This document shows positions 1 to 8,512 of a stretch of DNA of 37,585 nt, one piece after another. The stretch is taken from positions 1-37,585 of the forward strand of contig JAIOQG010000116.1 of the NCBI GenBank assembly GCA_021413465.1. Reading direction: 5' to 3'. Position 1 is the first letter of the stretch. Each line of letters starts with the position of its first letter. This stretch comes from Alphaproteobacteria bacterium. Lineage in GTDB: Bacteria > Pseudomonadota > Alphaproteobacteria > Micropepsales > Micropepsaceae. The notes beneath the pieces are model-generated. The model saw nothing but the letters and a program-made list of their open reading frames with translations, was not told the DNA's origin and did no database searches. The position numbers and the translations under genes are program-made.

Positions 1-418
1 ATATCAGGCTGCGGACTTTTTGCGGATGACGGATCGCCATGAGCTGCGCGATCATGCCGCCCATCGAGGCGCCGGCGACGTGGGCCGATGGGATGTTCAG
101 CGCGTCGAGCAAGGCTGCCGCATCGTCGGCCATATCGAGCAGCGTGTATGGCACCTCCGGCTTTCGTCCCTCCGCCATCGCTTTGGCGACGGCGCGAAAG
201 TCGGGGATGATGCCGTCGTGCTTATGGCTGAGGCCGGCGTCGCGGTTGTCGAAGCGGATGACCCGATAACCGTCGCGCGCGAAGGCTTCGTGGAATTCAT
301 CGGGCCAGGACGTCATCTGGGTGCCGTAGCCCATAATGAGCAAAAAGGGCGTGCCGTCGGCGGGGCCCGAAAGTTCGTAAGCGATGTCGATGTTGTTGGC
401 TTTGATTTTGGCGGTCAT
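1..418 (-). CDS. alpha/beta hydrolase, partial (3' end outside window)
   Basis: Minus-strand frame from ATG at 418 reads MTAKIKANNIDIAYELSGPADGTPFLLIMGYGTQMTSWPD...GYRVIRFDNRDAGLS...AHVAGASMGGMIAQL, with nucleophile elbow GASMGG; paralogous to the next gene. Absent from the ORF track because it runs off the edge. Confidence 0.88.
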   Translation of the reverse strand, partial: MTAKIKANNIDIAYELSGPADGTPFLLIMGYGTQMTSWPDEFHEAFARDGYRVIRFDNRDAGLSHKHDGIIPDFRAVAKAMAEGRKPEVPYTLLDMADDAAALLDALNIPSAHVAGASMGGMIAQLMAIRHPQKVRSLI

Positions 419-446
419 GCGGTGCTCGATTCAGATGAGGCGGTTT

Positions 447-632
447 GGTCACGCGGAGCCGCGGAGGACGCGGAGAAGAAAAGAGATTGAACCACCATGG
501 GCACCAAGATCACCAAGATCACCAAGACGCTGAGAGGCTTTTTGTAAGAATGGTGATTGGCGTGGGATTTTTTGGCGCTTCGCGCCATTTCTATTTTCTT
601 CTTGGTGCTCTTGGTGTTCTTGGTGGTTCCAT
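447..632. repeat. Intergenic composite repeat element 1 (phased purine-rich arms in inverted orientation around a GGCGCTTCGCGCC palindrome)
   Basis: ACGCGGAG-type units at 451-477; CACCAAGAT x3 with 9-nt period at 502-528; palindrome GGCGCTTCGCGCC at 574-586; inverted arm TTCTTGGTGCTCTTGGTGTTCTTGGTGGTTC at about 597-629. Confidence 0.75.
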
Positions 633-658
633 CTACTTTCTTCCCGGCCTGCGTCCTG

Positions 659-1567
659 TTATTTCCCTCGCCGCGAATCCACTTCGGCGACGAAGTCGGC
701 GATTTCGCGCAGATATACCGGCACCAATTTCGACGTGAAGTCGTGGCCCATGCCGGCGACGAGTTTGAGTCTGGCGCCGGGGATGCAGGCTGCCGTGTCT
801 TTGCCGCCTTCGACGCTGACCAGGGGGTCGTCGGTGCCGTGGATAACGAGGGTTGGCGCCTTCACCGCTTTGAGCCTTTCGTGGCGCGGCGGCGCGGTGA
901 CGACGGCGACGAGTTGGCGCGCCATGCCGTCGGGGCCGTAGGGCGTGCGATCGACTTCGCGTTCGGCTTGGGAGCGCAGTTCGACATCGCTGGCGGCGTA
1001 GGCAGGCTGGCTGCCGATGATGCGCCAGATTTTCATCGCCTGGACGATGCGCGTTTCGCGTTCGAGATTGTCGGGTGTTTGCGTCAGCACGGCCATTGCT
1101 TCGGGTTTGCCGGGCGGTAGGCCGGGGCGGCCGGTCGTCGACATGATCGAGGTGAGACTCAACGTGTTCTGCGGGTGATCGAGCGCGACCAATTGCGCGA
1201 TCATGCCGCCCATCGAGGCGCCGACGATGTGCGCTTTGGCGATGCCGAGGGCATGGAGAAGACCCACGGCATCGGCGGCCATATCGTTTAAGGTATAGGG
1301 AGGCGTTACGGTTTGGCCGCTCATGAGTTTGGCGAAGGCCTCGGCCGGGCTGACTTTGCCCAGGCGGTCGAGCTTTTCGGACTTACCGATATCGCGATTG
1401 TCGAAGCGGATGACGCGGTAGCCGCGCGAGGCGAGGCTTTCGCAGAGTTCGACCGGCCACATCGTCAATTGAGCGGAGAAGCCCATGATCATGAGGATGG
1501 CCGGGTCTTTGACGCTGCCGAAGCTTTCGTACTCAAACGACAGGCCGTTGGCTTTGATCTGGGGCAT
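659..1567 (-). CDS. alpha/beta hydrolase
   Basis: MPQIKANGLSFEYESFGS...VGASMGGMIAQLVALDHPQ...LVIHGTDDPLVS...GMGHDF; complete alpha/beta-hydrolase pattern. Start trimmed from the track ORF to MPQIKAN. Confidence 0.9.
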   Translation of the reverse strand: MPQIKANGLSFEYESFGSVKDPAILMIMGFSAQLTMWPVELCESLASRGYRVIRFDNRDIGKSEKLDRLGKVSPAEAFAKLMSGQTVTPPYTLNDMAADAVGLLHALGIAKAHIVGASMGGMIAQLVALDHPQNTLSLTSIMSTTGRPGLPPGKPEAMAVLTQTPDNLERETRIVQAMKIWRIIGSQPAYAASDVELRSQAEREVDRTPYGPDGMARQLVAVVTAPPRHERLKAVKAPTLVIHGTDDPLVSVEGGKDTAACIPGARLKLVAGMGHDFTSKLVPVYLREIADFVAEVDSRRGK

Positions 1568-1711
1568 CGTGGTTTTCCGTGTCCGTTGATGGCGTTTCGC
1601 GCCCGAGCCTAACAGTCCTTTTTTACCTTGCAACAGGCCGCAGGCGGCGGCGGTTGACAAAGAGGGTGCAAGTCTAAAGTTTGGCCCGCAAATCAGCCAA
1701 TCGTCAGGTTC

Positions 1712-3340
1712 ATGAAGCGCAACTTCCCGGCCTTGGGATCAACGACTTTCGACGTCACCATCGTCGGCGGCGGTATCACCGGTTCGTGCGTCGCGCGCGA
1801 CGCGGCGCGGCGCGGGCTTTCGGTCGCCTTGATCGAGAAGCGCGACTTTTCCTGCGGCACAAGTTCGGGATCGTCGAAGCTCGTGCATGGGGGCCTGCGC
1901 TATTTGAAAAGCCTGGAGTTCGGCTTGATCCGCGAGTCGCTGCGCGAGCGGCGGGTGTGGGAGAAGATCGCTCCGCATATGGTCTACCCGCTTTTGTTCA
2001 TGCTGCCGGTGCATAGCCAGCGCGAGAGTTGGATCGTGGGTGCGGGGCTGACGCTTTACGATTTGCTGTCCTACGATCGCAATCGGCTCGACGATCCCGA
2101 TCAGCATATGCGGGCGCATTGGGCGATCTCGAAAGCTGCGGCGCTTGAGATGGAGCCGGCGCTTGAGGGCGAGGATATTTCGGGCGCCCTGCTCTATTAC
2201 GATTGCCAGATGCACTCGCCGGAGCGGTTGGGGCTTGAGTGTTTGATCGATGCCGTCGCGCATGGCGCGGTGATCGCGAATTACGCCGAGGCGGTGTCGT
2301 TCGAGAAAGGCGCCGATGGCGTTGGCGGTATTCGCGTACGCGATGCGTTGGGCGGCGAGGAAGTGACGGTCAAAAGCCGTGTGGTCGTGAATGCGGCGGG
2401 GCCGTGGGCGGACCGCATGTTGGAAATGATCGAGGGCGGTGAGGCGTCGCACAAGTTGATCCGCTCCAAGGGTATACACATCGTCACGGACGCGCGAACG
2501 AAGGGGCATGCGCTGACAATCTCGCACAAAGGCGGGCACTTCTTCGTGCTACCGTGGCGCGAGCACACGATCTTCGGAACGACGGACAGCGTGTTCAACG
2601 ATAAGCCCGATAGTTTGCATGTAACGCGCGAAGACATTGACGGCTTCATCGCCTTCATGAACGAGGGGTTGCCGGGGCTGAAACTTTCGCATGACGACGT
2701 GCGCTACGCCTATGCCGGTTTGCGGCCGTTGGTCGATGACGGGTCGAAGAACAGTTACAACGCCAGCCGCAAAGCCGAGATCGTCGATCACGGTTCGGAA
2801 GGCGGGCCGGGAAATCTTTTGTCCGCGATTGGCGGCAAGTGGACGACGTCGCGCGACATCGGCGAGAAGTGCGTCGATCTGATCGCGCGTAAGCTCGGCG
2901 CGACGGCCAAACGCTGCGATACGGGGGAAGCCCCGCTGCCGGGCGCAACGGGACGCTTCAAAACGTTCGTCGCGGACGCGAGCGCGCGACATAAGGATAA
3001 GTCGGCGTCGGTCGTCGCAAACCTGGCGCGCAATTACGGTGCGCGGGCGGACGACGTGTTGGCGCTGACCCGCGACAACCCACAGATGCTGCGCTCGATT
3101 TCGCAGCGCCTGCCGGACATTGCGGCGCAGGTGGCATTCGCCGTACGGTCGGAGATGGCCATGACACTCGACGACGTTTTGTTCCGGCGCACGGGACTCG
3201 GGACGCTGGGCAAGCTTGAGGCGAACGCGGTGGCGGACGCGGCGGCGCTCATGGCGGCGGAGCTGAAGTGGAGCGATGCCGAGCGTCAGCGTCAGGTCGA
3301 GTCGATCGCGTGGCGTTACACGGCGTTGGCGCAGGCATGA
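1712..3340 (+). CDS. glpD: FAD-dependent glycerol-3-phosphate dehydrogenase
   Basis: FDVTIVGGGITGSCVARDAARRGLSVALIEKRDFSCGTSSGSSKLVHGGLRYLK; full-length GlpD-family pattern, 542 aa. Confidence 0.93.
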   Translation: MKRNFPALGSTTFDVTIVGGGITGSCVARDAARRGLSVALIEKRDFSCGTSSGSSKLVHGGLRYLKSLEFGLIRESLRERRVWEKIAPHMVYPLLFMLPVHSQRESWIVGAGLTLYDLLSYDRNRLDDPDQHMRAHWAISKAAALEMEPALEGEDISGALLYYDCQMHSPERLGLECLIDAVAHGAVIANYAEAVSFEKGADGVGGIRVRDALGGEEVTVKSRVVVNAAGPWADRMLEMIEGGEASHKLIRSKGIHIVTDARTKGHALTISHKGGHFFVLPWREHTIFGTTDSVFNDKPDSLHVTREDIDGFIAFMNEGLPGLKLSHDDVRYAYAGLRPLVDDGSKNSYNASRKAEIVDHGSEGGPGNLLSAIGGKWTTSRDIGEKCVDLIARKLGATAKRCDTGEAPLPGATGRFKTFVADASARHKDKSASVVANLARNYGARADDVLALTRDNPQMLRSISQRLPDIAAQVAFAVRSEMAMTLDDVLFRRTGLGTLGKLEANAVADAAALMAAELKWSDAERQRQVESIAWRYTALAQA

Positions 3341-4278
3341 TGAAGACTCTCGCGATAATTAATCCGCATTCGGCGGGCGGCAAGACCGGGCGCGACGTGC
3401 CGATGATTACGCGCCGGCTGGCCGATGTCACGGGAGATCTGACGGTCGCGATGACGAACGCACCGATGGATGCGGTGCGGATTACATCCGTCGCGTTGCG
3501 GGACGGGTATGAGCGCATCGTCGCCGTCGGCGGCGACGGTACGATCAACGAGGTCGTCAACGGCTTCTTCCAAAACAATTTGCCGATCAATCCCGATGCG
3601 GAGTTCGCGCTGCTCAACTTGGGAACCGGCGGCGATTTTCGCAAAACATTCGGTATCGATGCGGGCCTCAGCGCGTCGCTGGAGCGGATCGCCGACGGGC
3701 GGGTACGGCGCATCGATGTCGGGCGCCTCAGCTACGTCACGAACGACGGCAAGTCGGGCGGCAGGCATTTTGCAAACATTGCGAGCTTCGGCATGAGCGG
3801 CGATGTGATGCACAGGGTCAATCGCGCGACCACGATCAAACGGCTGACGGGGCGTTTCGCCTTCACGTGGGGAAGCCTTGTGAGCATGGTTCGCTACAAG
3901 GCTCGGCCGGTGCGGCTGAAGGTCGACAATTTGTTCGACGATGTGCTGTCGATCTCCACCTGTGCGGTGTGCAATGGGCAGTTCTTCGGCGGCGGCATGC
4001 GGGTGGCGCCCGATGCTTCGCCCGATGACGGGTTTCTGGACGTGATCGTGATCGGTGATGCGCCGAAGCGCGAGATCATGAAGGCGATGAATGAAATCTA
4101 TTCCGGTGCACATGTGAACAGCCCGCATGTGAAAGTGTTCCGTGGAACGTCGGTGATCGCAACGCCCGTCGAAGCAACCGGCGGCGCACCGGTTTATCTC
4201 GAAGTCGACGGCGAAACGCCGGGGCAGTTGCCCGCGATGTTCGAACTTTTGCCTAAAGCCCTTAAATTCAGAGGCTGA
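3337..4278 (+). CDS. diacylglycerol kinase / YegS-type lipid kinase family protein
   Basis: MMKTLAIINPHSAGGKTGRD...VGGDGTINEVVNGF...LNLGTGGDFRKTFGI; DAGK catalytic motif GGDGT. ATGA overlap with the glpD stop. Confidence 0.9.
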   Translation: MMKTLAIINPHSAGGKTGRDVPMITRRLADVTGDLTVAMTNAPMDAVRITSVALRDGYERIVAVGGDGTINEVVNGFFQNNLPINPDAEFALLNLGTGGDFRKTFGIDAGLSASLERIADGRVRRIDVGRLSYVTNDGKSGGRHFANIASFGMSGDVMHRVNRATTIKRLTGRFAFTWGSLVSMVRYKARPVRLKVDNLFDDVLSISTCAVCNGQFFGGGMRVAPDASPDDGFLDVIVIGDAPKREIMKAMNEIYSGAHVNSPHVKVFRGTSVIATPVEATGGAPVYLEVDGETPGQLPAMFELLPKALKFRG

Positions 4279-4284
4279 GCTTTT

Positions 4285-5955
4285 ATGCCTGTCGATCGCA
4301 AAGACACTCGTTGGAACGGTTGGGGCTGGACGAAAGCGCATAACCCGGTCGAAGGGCGCGAAGCGGCGTGGGCGTGGATCGCCAACGCTTTGGGCGTTGC
4401 GGAACTGCCTTTGACACCGGCGATGAAGCTCGAAGACGTCAAGCTGCGGCCGAGCCGTCTGAGTACGCCGGCGCGCGAGGCCTTGGTGGCCGGCGTCGGC
4501 GGCGACGCGGTGTTAGAGAGCGCGTTTGAACGCGCGGCGCATGCGCGCGGCAAGAGCTATCACGATCTTCTGCATCTGCGTGCAGGCAAGCTCGACGATG
4601 CGCCGGATGCCGTCGTCTATCCGAGTTCGGCGGACGAGACCGTGCGTATTCTGCAGTGGGCGGAGGAATTCAAGATCGCGGTGATTCCGTTTGCCGGCGG
4701 TTCCAGCGTCGTGGGTGGCGTGACGGGATCGGCAGGCGCTTTCGGCGCGTCGATCGCGCTCGATCTGACGGAGATGAACAAACTCATTTCCGTGGACGCG
4801 GAGTCGATGACGGCGACGGCGGAAGCCGGGATTTATGGCGTCGATTTGGAAGCGGCGTTGGGCGCGCAAGGTTTCAAGCTCGGGCATCATCCGCAGTCGT
4901 TCGAATTTTCGACCTTGGGCGGCTGGATCGCGGCGCGCGGTGCAGGGCAACAATCGAACGGCTATGGCCGGGCGGAGAAGTGGTTTGCCGGCGGCGAGGT
5001 TGCGACGTCCAAGGGCGTGTGGCGCTTGCCCGCCCTGCCCGCGTCGGCCGCGGGGCCGGACTTGCGCGCGCTGGTCGCGGGGTCGGAAGGCGCGTTCGGC
5101 GTCATCACGCAAGCGACGTTTCGCATACACGCGCTGCCGGCGGCGCAAGACTATGCGGCGTTTTTGTTTCCCGACTTCGCGAGCGGCGCAAACGCGATCC
5201 GTCAAGTCGTGCAAGCGGAAATTCCGATTGCCTCTATGCGGTTGTCGGACGCGGACGAGACTTATTTCTTTCAGGCGTTCGGAAAAGTCGGCCAGGAGCC
5301 GACATGGAAAGACGGACTGCAGGCGCGGTTCCTGTCGCTGATGGGATTGGGCGAGAAGCCGTGCGCGCTGATTATGGGGCTTGAAGGCAATACCGCGAAG
5401 GTCGCGTTTGCGCGCAAAGCGGCGCGCTCGATCATCCGTGTTAATCGCGGCGTGTCGGTCGGGCGCGGGCCGGCGCAACGCTGGTATCAAGGGCGCTTTC
5501 ACGGGCCTTACTTGCGCGATCCGCTGATGGATCGCGGCGTCGGCATCGATACGCTGGAGACGGCGACGACATGGTCGAATGTCGAGAACCTGCGCGACAC
5601 CGTGCGCACGGCGATCGACAAGGCGATCCGAGCGAGCGCGCCGACGAATGGCGCGCAGGGCGTGGTGATGGCGCATATCAGCCACTCGTACCCCGACGGG
5701 GCGAGCCTTTATTTCACGTTCCTGTTCCCGCGCGACGTAGCGAACGACATTGCGCAGTGGCGCACGATCAAGACGGCGGCGAGCGAGGCCATCGTGCGCG
5801 CCGGCGGCACGATCAGCCATCACCACGGCGTGGGCGAGGATCACGTGGGCTGGCTTGAAGCCGAGAAGGGCGCGATCGGGATGGGTTTGCTGCGCGCGGT
5901 GAAGCGGGAGCTTGATCCGGCGGGGGTGCTAAATCCGGGGAAGTTGGTGCCCTAA
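4285..5955 (+). CDS. FAD-binding oxidase, alkyldihydroxyacetonephosphate synthase (AGPS)-like
   Basis: WNGWGWTKAHNPVEG...VIPFAGGSSVVGGVTG...GHHPQSFEFSTLGGWIAARGAGQQSNGYG...GTISHHHGVGEDHVGW; PCMH-type FAD domain with the AGPS-type HHHGVG motif. Confidence 0.87.
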   Translation: MPVDRKDTRWNGWGWTKAHNPVEGREAAWAWIANALGVAELPLTPAMKLEDVKLRPSRLSTPAREALVAGVGGDAVLESAFERAAHARGKSYHDLLHLRAGKLDDAPDAVVYPSSADETVRILQWAEEFKIAVIPFAGGSSVVGGVTGSAGAFGASIALDLTEMNKLISVDAESMTATAEAGIYGVDLEAALGAQGFKLGHHPQSFEFSTLGGWIAARGAGQQSNGYGRAEKWFAGGEVATSKGVWRLPALPASAAGPDLRALVAGSEGAFGVITQATFRIHALPAAQDYAAFLFPDFASGANAIRQVVQAEIPIASMRLSDADETYFFQAFGKVGQEPTWKDGLQARFLSLMGLGEKPCALIMGLEGNTAKVAFARKAARSIIRVNRGVSVGRGPAQRWYQGRFHGPYLRDPLMDRGVGIDTLETATTWSNVENLRDTVRTAIDKAIRASAPTNGAQGVVMAHISHSYPDGASLYFTFLFPRDVANDIAQWRTIKTAASEAIVRAGGTISHHHGVGEDHVGWLEAEKGAIGMGLLRAVKRELDPAGVLNPGKLVP

Positions 5956-5983
5956 ATCAAAGCGACTGCCGAAGACGAAGCAC

Positions 5984-6907
5984 TCAAGCGGCGACAGCGT
6001 TCTTGTGTTCGGTCAGACCTGCTTGCTGCATGAGACGCGCTTGCGTGGCGGCGCTGCGGTAGAGGAAGTCTCGCGGGAGACCCAGGCGCAAGCTCGCCTG
6101 GCAGGGCGGCGATTGCGGATCGAGCTTCACTTCGGCGAAGGTTCCAGCGGCTTTCAGCGCCAGCCAATCGGCGGTCGAGAGATCGTAGGCTTTGCCCAGT
6201 TCGAGCTTTTGTCTGATGAGCGGCGGGAGAATTGATACCGAGGCGCGCGCCAGAGCGCGGTGCAGGAATTTTGGGATGCCGGGGGCGGCCTGTCCCGATT
6301 GGATGATGGCGAGAAACTCTGCGACGATCGGGTGCGGTTCGAAACGATCCGCGCGGGCGTCCATCATGCGCAAGAAATCAGCCGATGAGTGCGGACATTC
6401 TTGCGCGCCGTAGAGGCGAGCGACCATGGCGCCATCGACGTAGAAGCGCGCTTGGTCGGTTTCCGACACCGGTGCGACGAAGCGTTGATAGGCGGTGAGG
6501 AAGCCGTATCCCGCGGTCGCGGCGACCCAGTCCAGTAGTTCTGTGTCGAGCGCGCGATAGGCCTCGCCCTTCGGCGTCTCGCCCTTGACCTTGGCGTGCA
6601 TGTGGGTGACGCCTTGGATGACACGGCGCGCCGCGCTTTCCGGTCCGTAACAACCCACCAGCGCCGCAATGCCGGTGCGCTTGGCGCGACCGACCGGGTC
6701 GGCCTTGTAGGTCGAGTGATCCCACACGCCGGAGCGAATGCGCGCGTCGGCGAACTCCATCAGCACCGCCGCGACGCCACCGATGCCGAGCGCGACCTGG
6801 TTTTTGAAGATGCGCCATTGAACCGAATCGGGCGCGTGCAAAGCGGGCTCGCCGGCCGGTTGGGCGTAGTCGATCTTCCAGCCGAGATAGGAGGTCATTT
6901 CACTCAT
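5984..6907 (-). CDS. oxygenase MpaB family (DUF2236) protein
   Basis: SVQWRIFKNQVALGIGGVAAVLMEFADARIRSGVWDHSTYKADPVGRAKRT; typical DUF2236 pattern. Confidence 0.82.
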   Translation of the reverse strand: MSEMTSYLGWKIDYAQPAGEPALHAPDSVQWRIFKNQVALGIGGVAAVLMEFADARIRSGVWDHSTYKADPVGRAKRTGIAALVGCYGPESAARRVIQGVTHMHAKVKGETPKGEAYRALDTELLDWVAATAGYGFLTAYQRFVAPVSETDQARFYVDGAMVARLYGAQECPHSSADFLRMMDARADRFEPHPIVAEFLAIIQSGQAAPGIPKFLHRALARASVSILPPLIRQKLELGKAYDLSTADWLALKAAGTFAEVKLDPQSPPCQASLRLGLPRDFLYRSAATQARLMQQAGLTEHKNAVAA

Positions 6908-6929
6908 TGCGAGGTTCCGTTGCGGTTCA

Positions 6930-7481
6930 TTACCTCGGCACGCGCGTCTGCAAGCGTACCGGCAGGCCGTCGATGCTTTTGGTGCGGTTCGCGATTTTTG
7001 CGAGACGGTCGGCTTCGGATATGGTGCTGTGATGTTTGCTCAGCGTCGTGCGTTCGCGTTCGAAGGTCATGTGGGGGACGCCCCAGCCGCAACTGGTTTG
7101 GACGCTGTCGACATCGAACTCGAAAATCTGGCGCGTGCCCGGCAGCAGGGTGAAGTGCGGCGCCAGTTCGTTCCAGCGCTCGTCTTGCGGCAGCGTTACG
7201 CGGCCACGGCCATAGATGCGCAGAATCAGCGCGGGCTGATCGAAGGCGCAGAACATGATTGTGGCACGGCCATCGGCGGTTAGATGCGCTTGGGTTTCGT
7301 TGCCCGAGCCGCCGACATCGAGATAGCCGACACGACGGCCGTCGAGGACGCGGAAACTGTTCATGCCCTTGGGGCTGAGGTTGATGCGCGCGTTTTGTGC
7401 CGCGGTGGCGACGAAGAAAACCGGTTGCTTGGCGATGAAGGCACGGTGATCGTCGGTCAAGGCATCGAAGAATTCCGACAT
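6930..7481 (-). CDS. pyridoxamine 5'-phosphate oxidase-like FMN-binding protein
   Basis: MSEFFDALTDDHRAFIAKQPVFFVATAAQNARINLSPKGMNSFRVLDGRRVGYLDVGGSGNETQAHL; PPOX split-barrel pattern. Start trimmed from the track ORF. Confidence 0.85.
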   Translation of the reverse strand: MSEFFDALTDDHRAFIAKQPVFFVATAAQNARINLSPKGMNSFRVLDGRRVGYLDVGGSGNETQAHLTADGRATIMFCAFDQPALILRIYGRGRVTLPQDERWNELAPHFTLLPGTRQIFEFDVDSVQTSCGWGVPHMTFERERTTLSKHHSTISEADRLAKIANRTKSIDGLPVRLQTRVPR

Positions 7482-7753
7482 GGGGCTTTCTCCCGGCTGA
7501 TGACGGCGCGTCCGGTTTGGCGAACGATGCGCCACGGCACATCGTGTTTTCGTCCGCCGGCGGCGATAAGGCAAGTGCGCGCGCGGCGCGAGCATAGGTA
7601 TCGTTACGGCTTGGCGACCACGTCTTGGCGTACCGCCCCATTTTGTACTTAAGGCCGCGCTAACCCCAAGGGTTTCAGGGCGATATTCAGGGGATTGAAA
7701 CCTGTCTTTCATAGAGTTTGCCGCGCGCCGGTTGCGGCGCCGGACAGGGTTTC

Positions 7754-8512
7754 ATGCACCAGGACACGCTCAAGCCGGCTCTCGAAATTCGCGGTCTTTG
7801 CAAGTCGTTCGATCGGCCTGCGGTCGAAGGGCTGGACCTTTATGTTCGCCCAGGCGAATTTTACATGCTGCTGGGACCCAACGGGGCCGGCAAGACGACG
7901 ACGCTGCGCATGGTGAGCGGCTTGTTGCGGCCGGACGACGGCTCGATCTCCGTATTCGGCGTCGATGCGCTGGCCGATCCGGTGGCGGCGAAGCAGATCA
8001 TCGGCTGGGTGTCGGACGAGCCGATGATCTACGACAAGCTGACGCCGAGCGAGTATTTGGAATTCGTTGCCGGGCTTTGGAACGTGGAGAGGGGCGTCGC
8101 CGAACGGCGCGCGCGCGATTTGATCGGGTGGTTGGGGCTTGAGAAAGTCGCGCATGCGCGGTGCGAGCCCTTCTCGCGCGGCATGCGCCAGAAGGTGGCG
8201 CTGGCCGGCGCTTTGGTGCACGAACCCAAACTCATCATATTGGACGAGCCGCTGACGGGACTTGATGCCGGCAGCGCGCGGCTCGTCAAGACCGTGCTGA
8301 CCGAGCGCGTACGCGCGGGTGCTACCGTCATCATGACGACGCATATTCTGGAGATCGCCGAGCGCATGGCCGATCGCATCGGCGTGATTTCGGGTGGGCG
8401 CTTGATCGCGGAAGGCACGCTACAAGAGTTGCGCGAGCGCGTCGGCACGGGCGATTCCTGTCTTGAGGAAATGTTCCTGACGATCGTCGAACAGGACGCA
8501 GCCGCGGCATGA
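7754..8512 (+). CDS. ABC transporter ATP-binding protein
   Basis: Walker A GPNGAGKTTTLRM; signature-like FSRGMRQKVALAGAL; Walker B LIILDEPLTGLDAG. Confidence 0.95.
   Translation: MHQDTLKPALEIRGLCKSFDRPAVEGLDLYVRPGEFYMLLGPNGAGKTTTLRMVSGLLRPDDGSISVFGVDALADPVAAKQIIGWVSDEPMIYDKLTPSEYLEFVAGLWNVERGVAERRARDLIGWLGLEKVAHARCEPFSRGMRQKVALAGALVHEPKLIILDEPLTGLDAGSARLVKTVLTERVRAGATVIMTTHILEIAERMADRIGVISGGRLIAEGTLQELRERVGTGDSCLEEMFLTIVEQDAAAA

Noticed and set aside
502-528. CACCAAGAT triplet considered as a CRISPR or tandem iteron array
   Set aside because: No spacers, units only 9 nt, and the array has an inverted partner, so it is treated as part of a composite repeat.
445-738. 97-aa ORF across repeat element 1 (HHGHQDHQDHQDAERL)
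   Set aside because: The low-complexity peptide comes from translating the 9-nt-period repeat; no supported coding context.
1654-1680. TTGACA plus TAAAGT as a glpD promoter
   Set aside because: The -35 is perfect but the spacing is 15 bp and the -10 is weak; not strong enough to list as a feature.
4513-5844. 443-aa minus-strand ORF antisense to the AGPS-like gene
   Set aside because: Arg/Ala-rich with no recognisable domain, opposite a clear enzyme gene.
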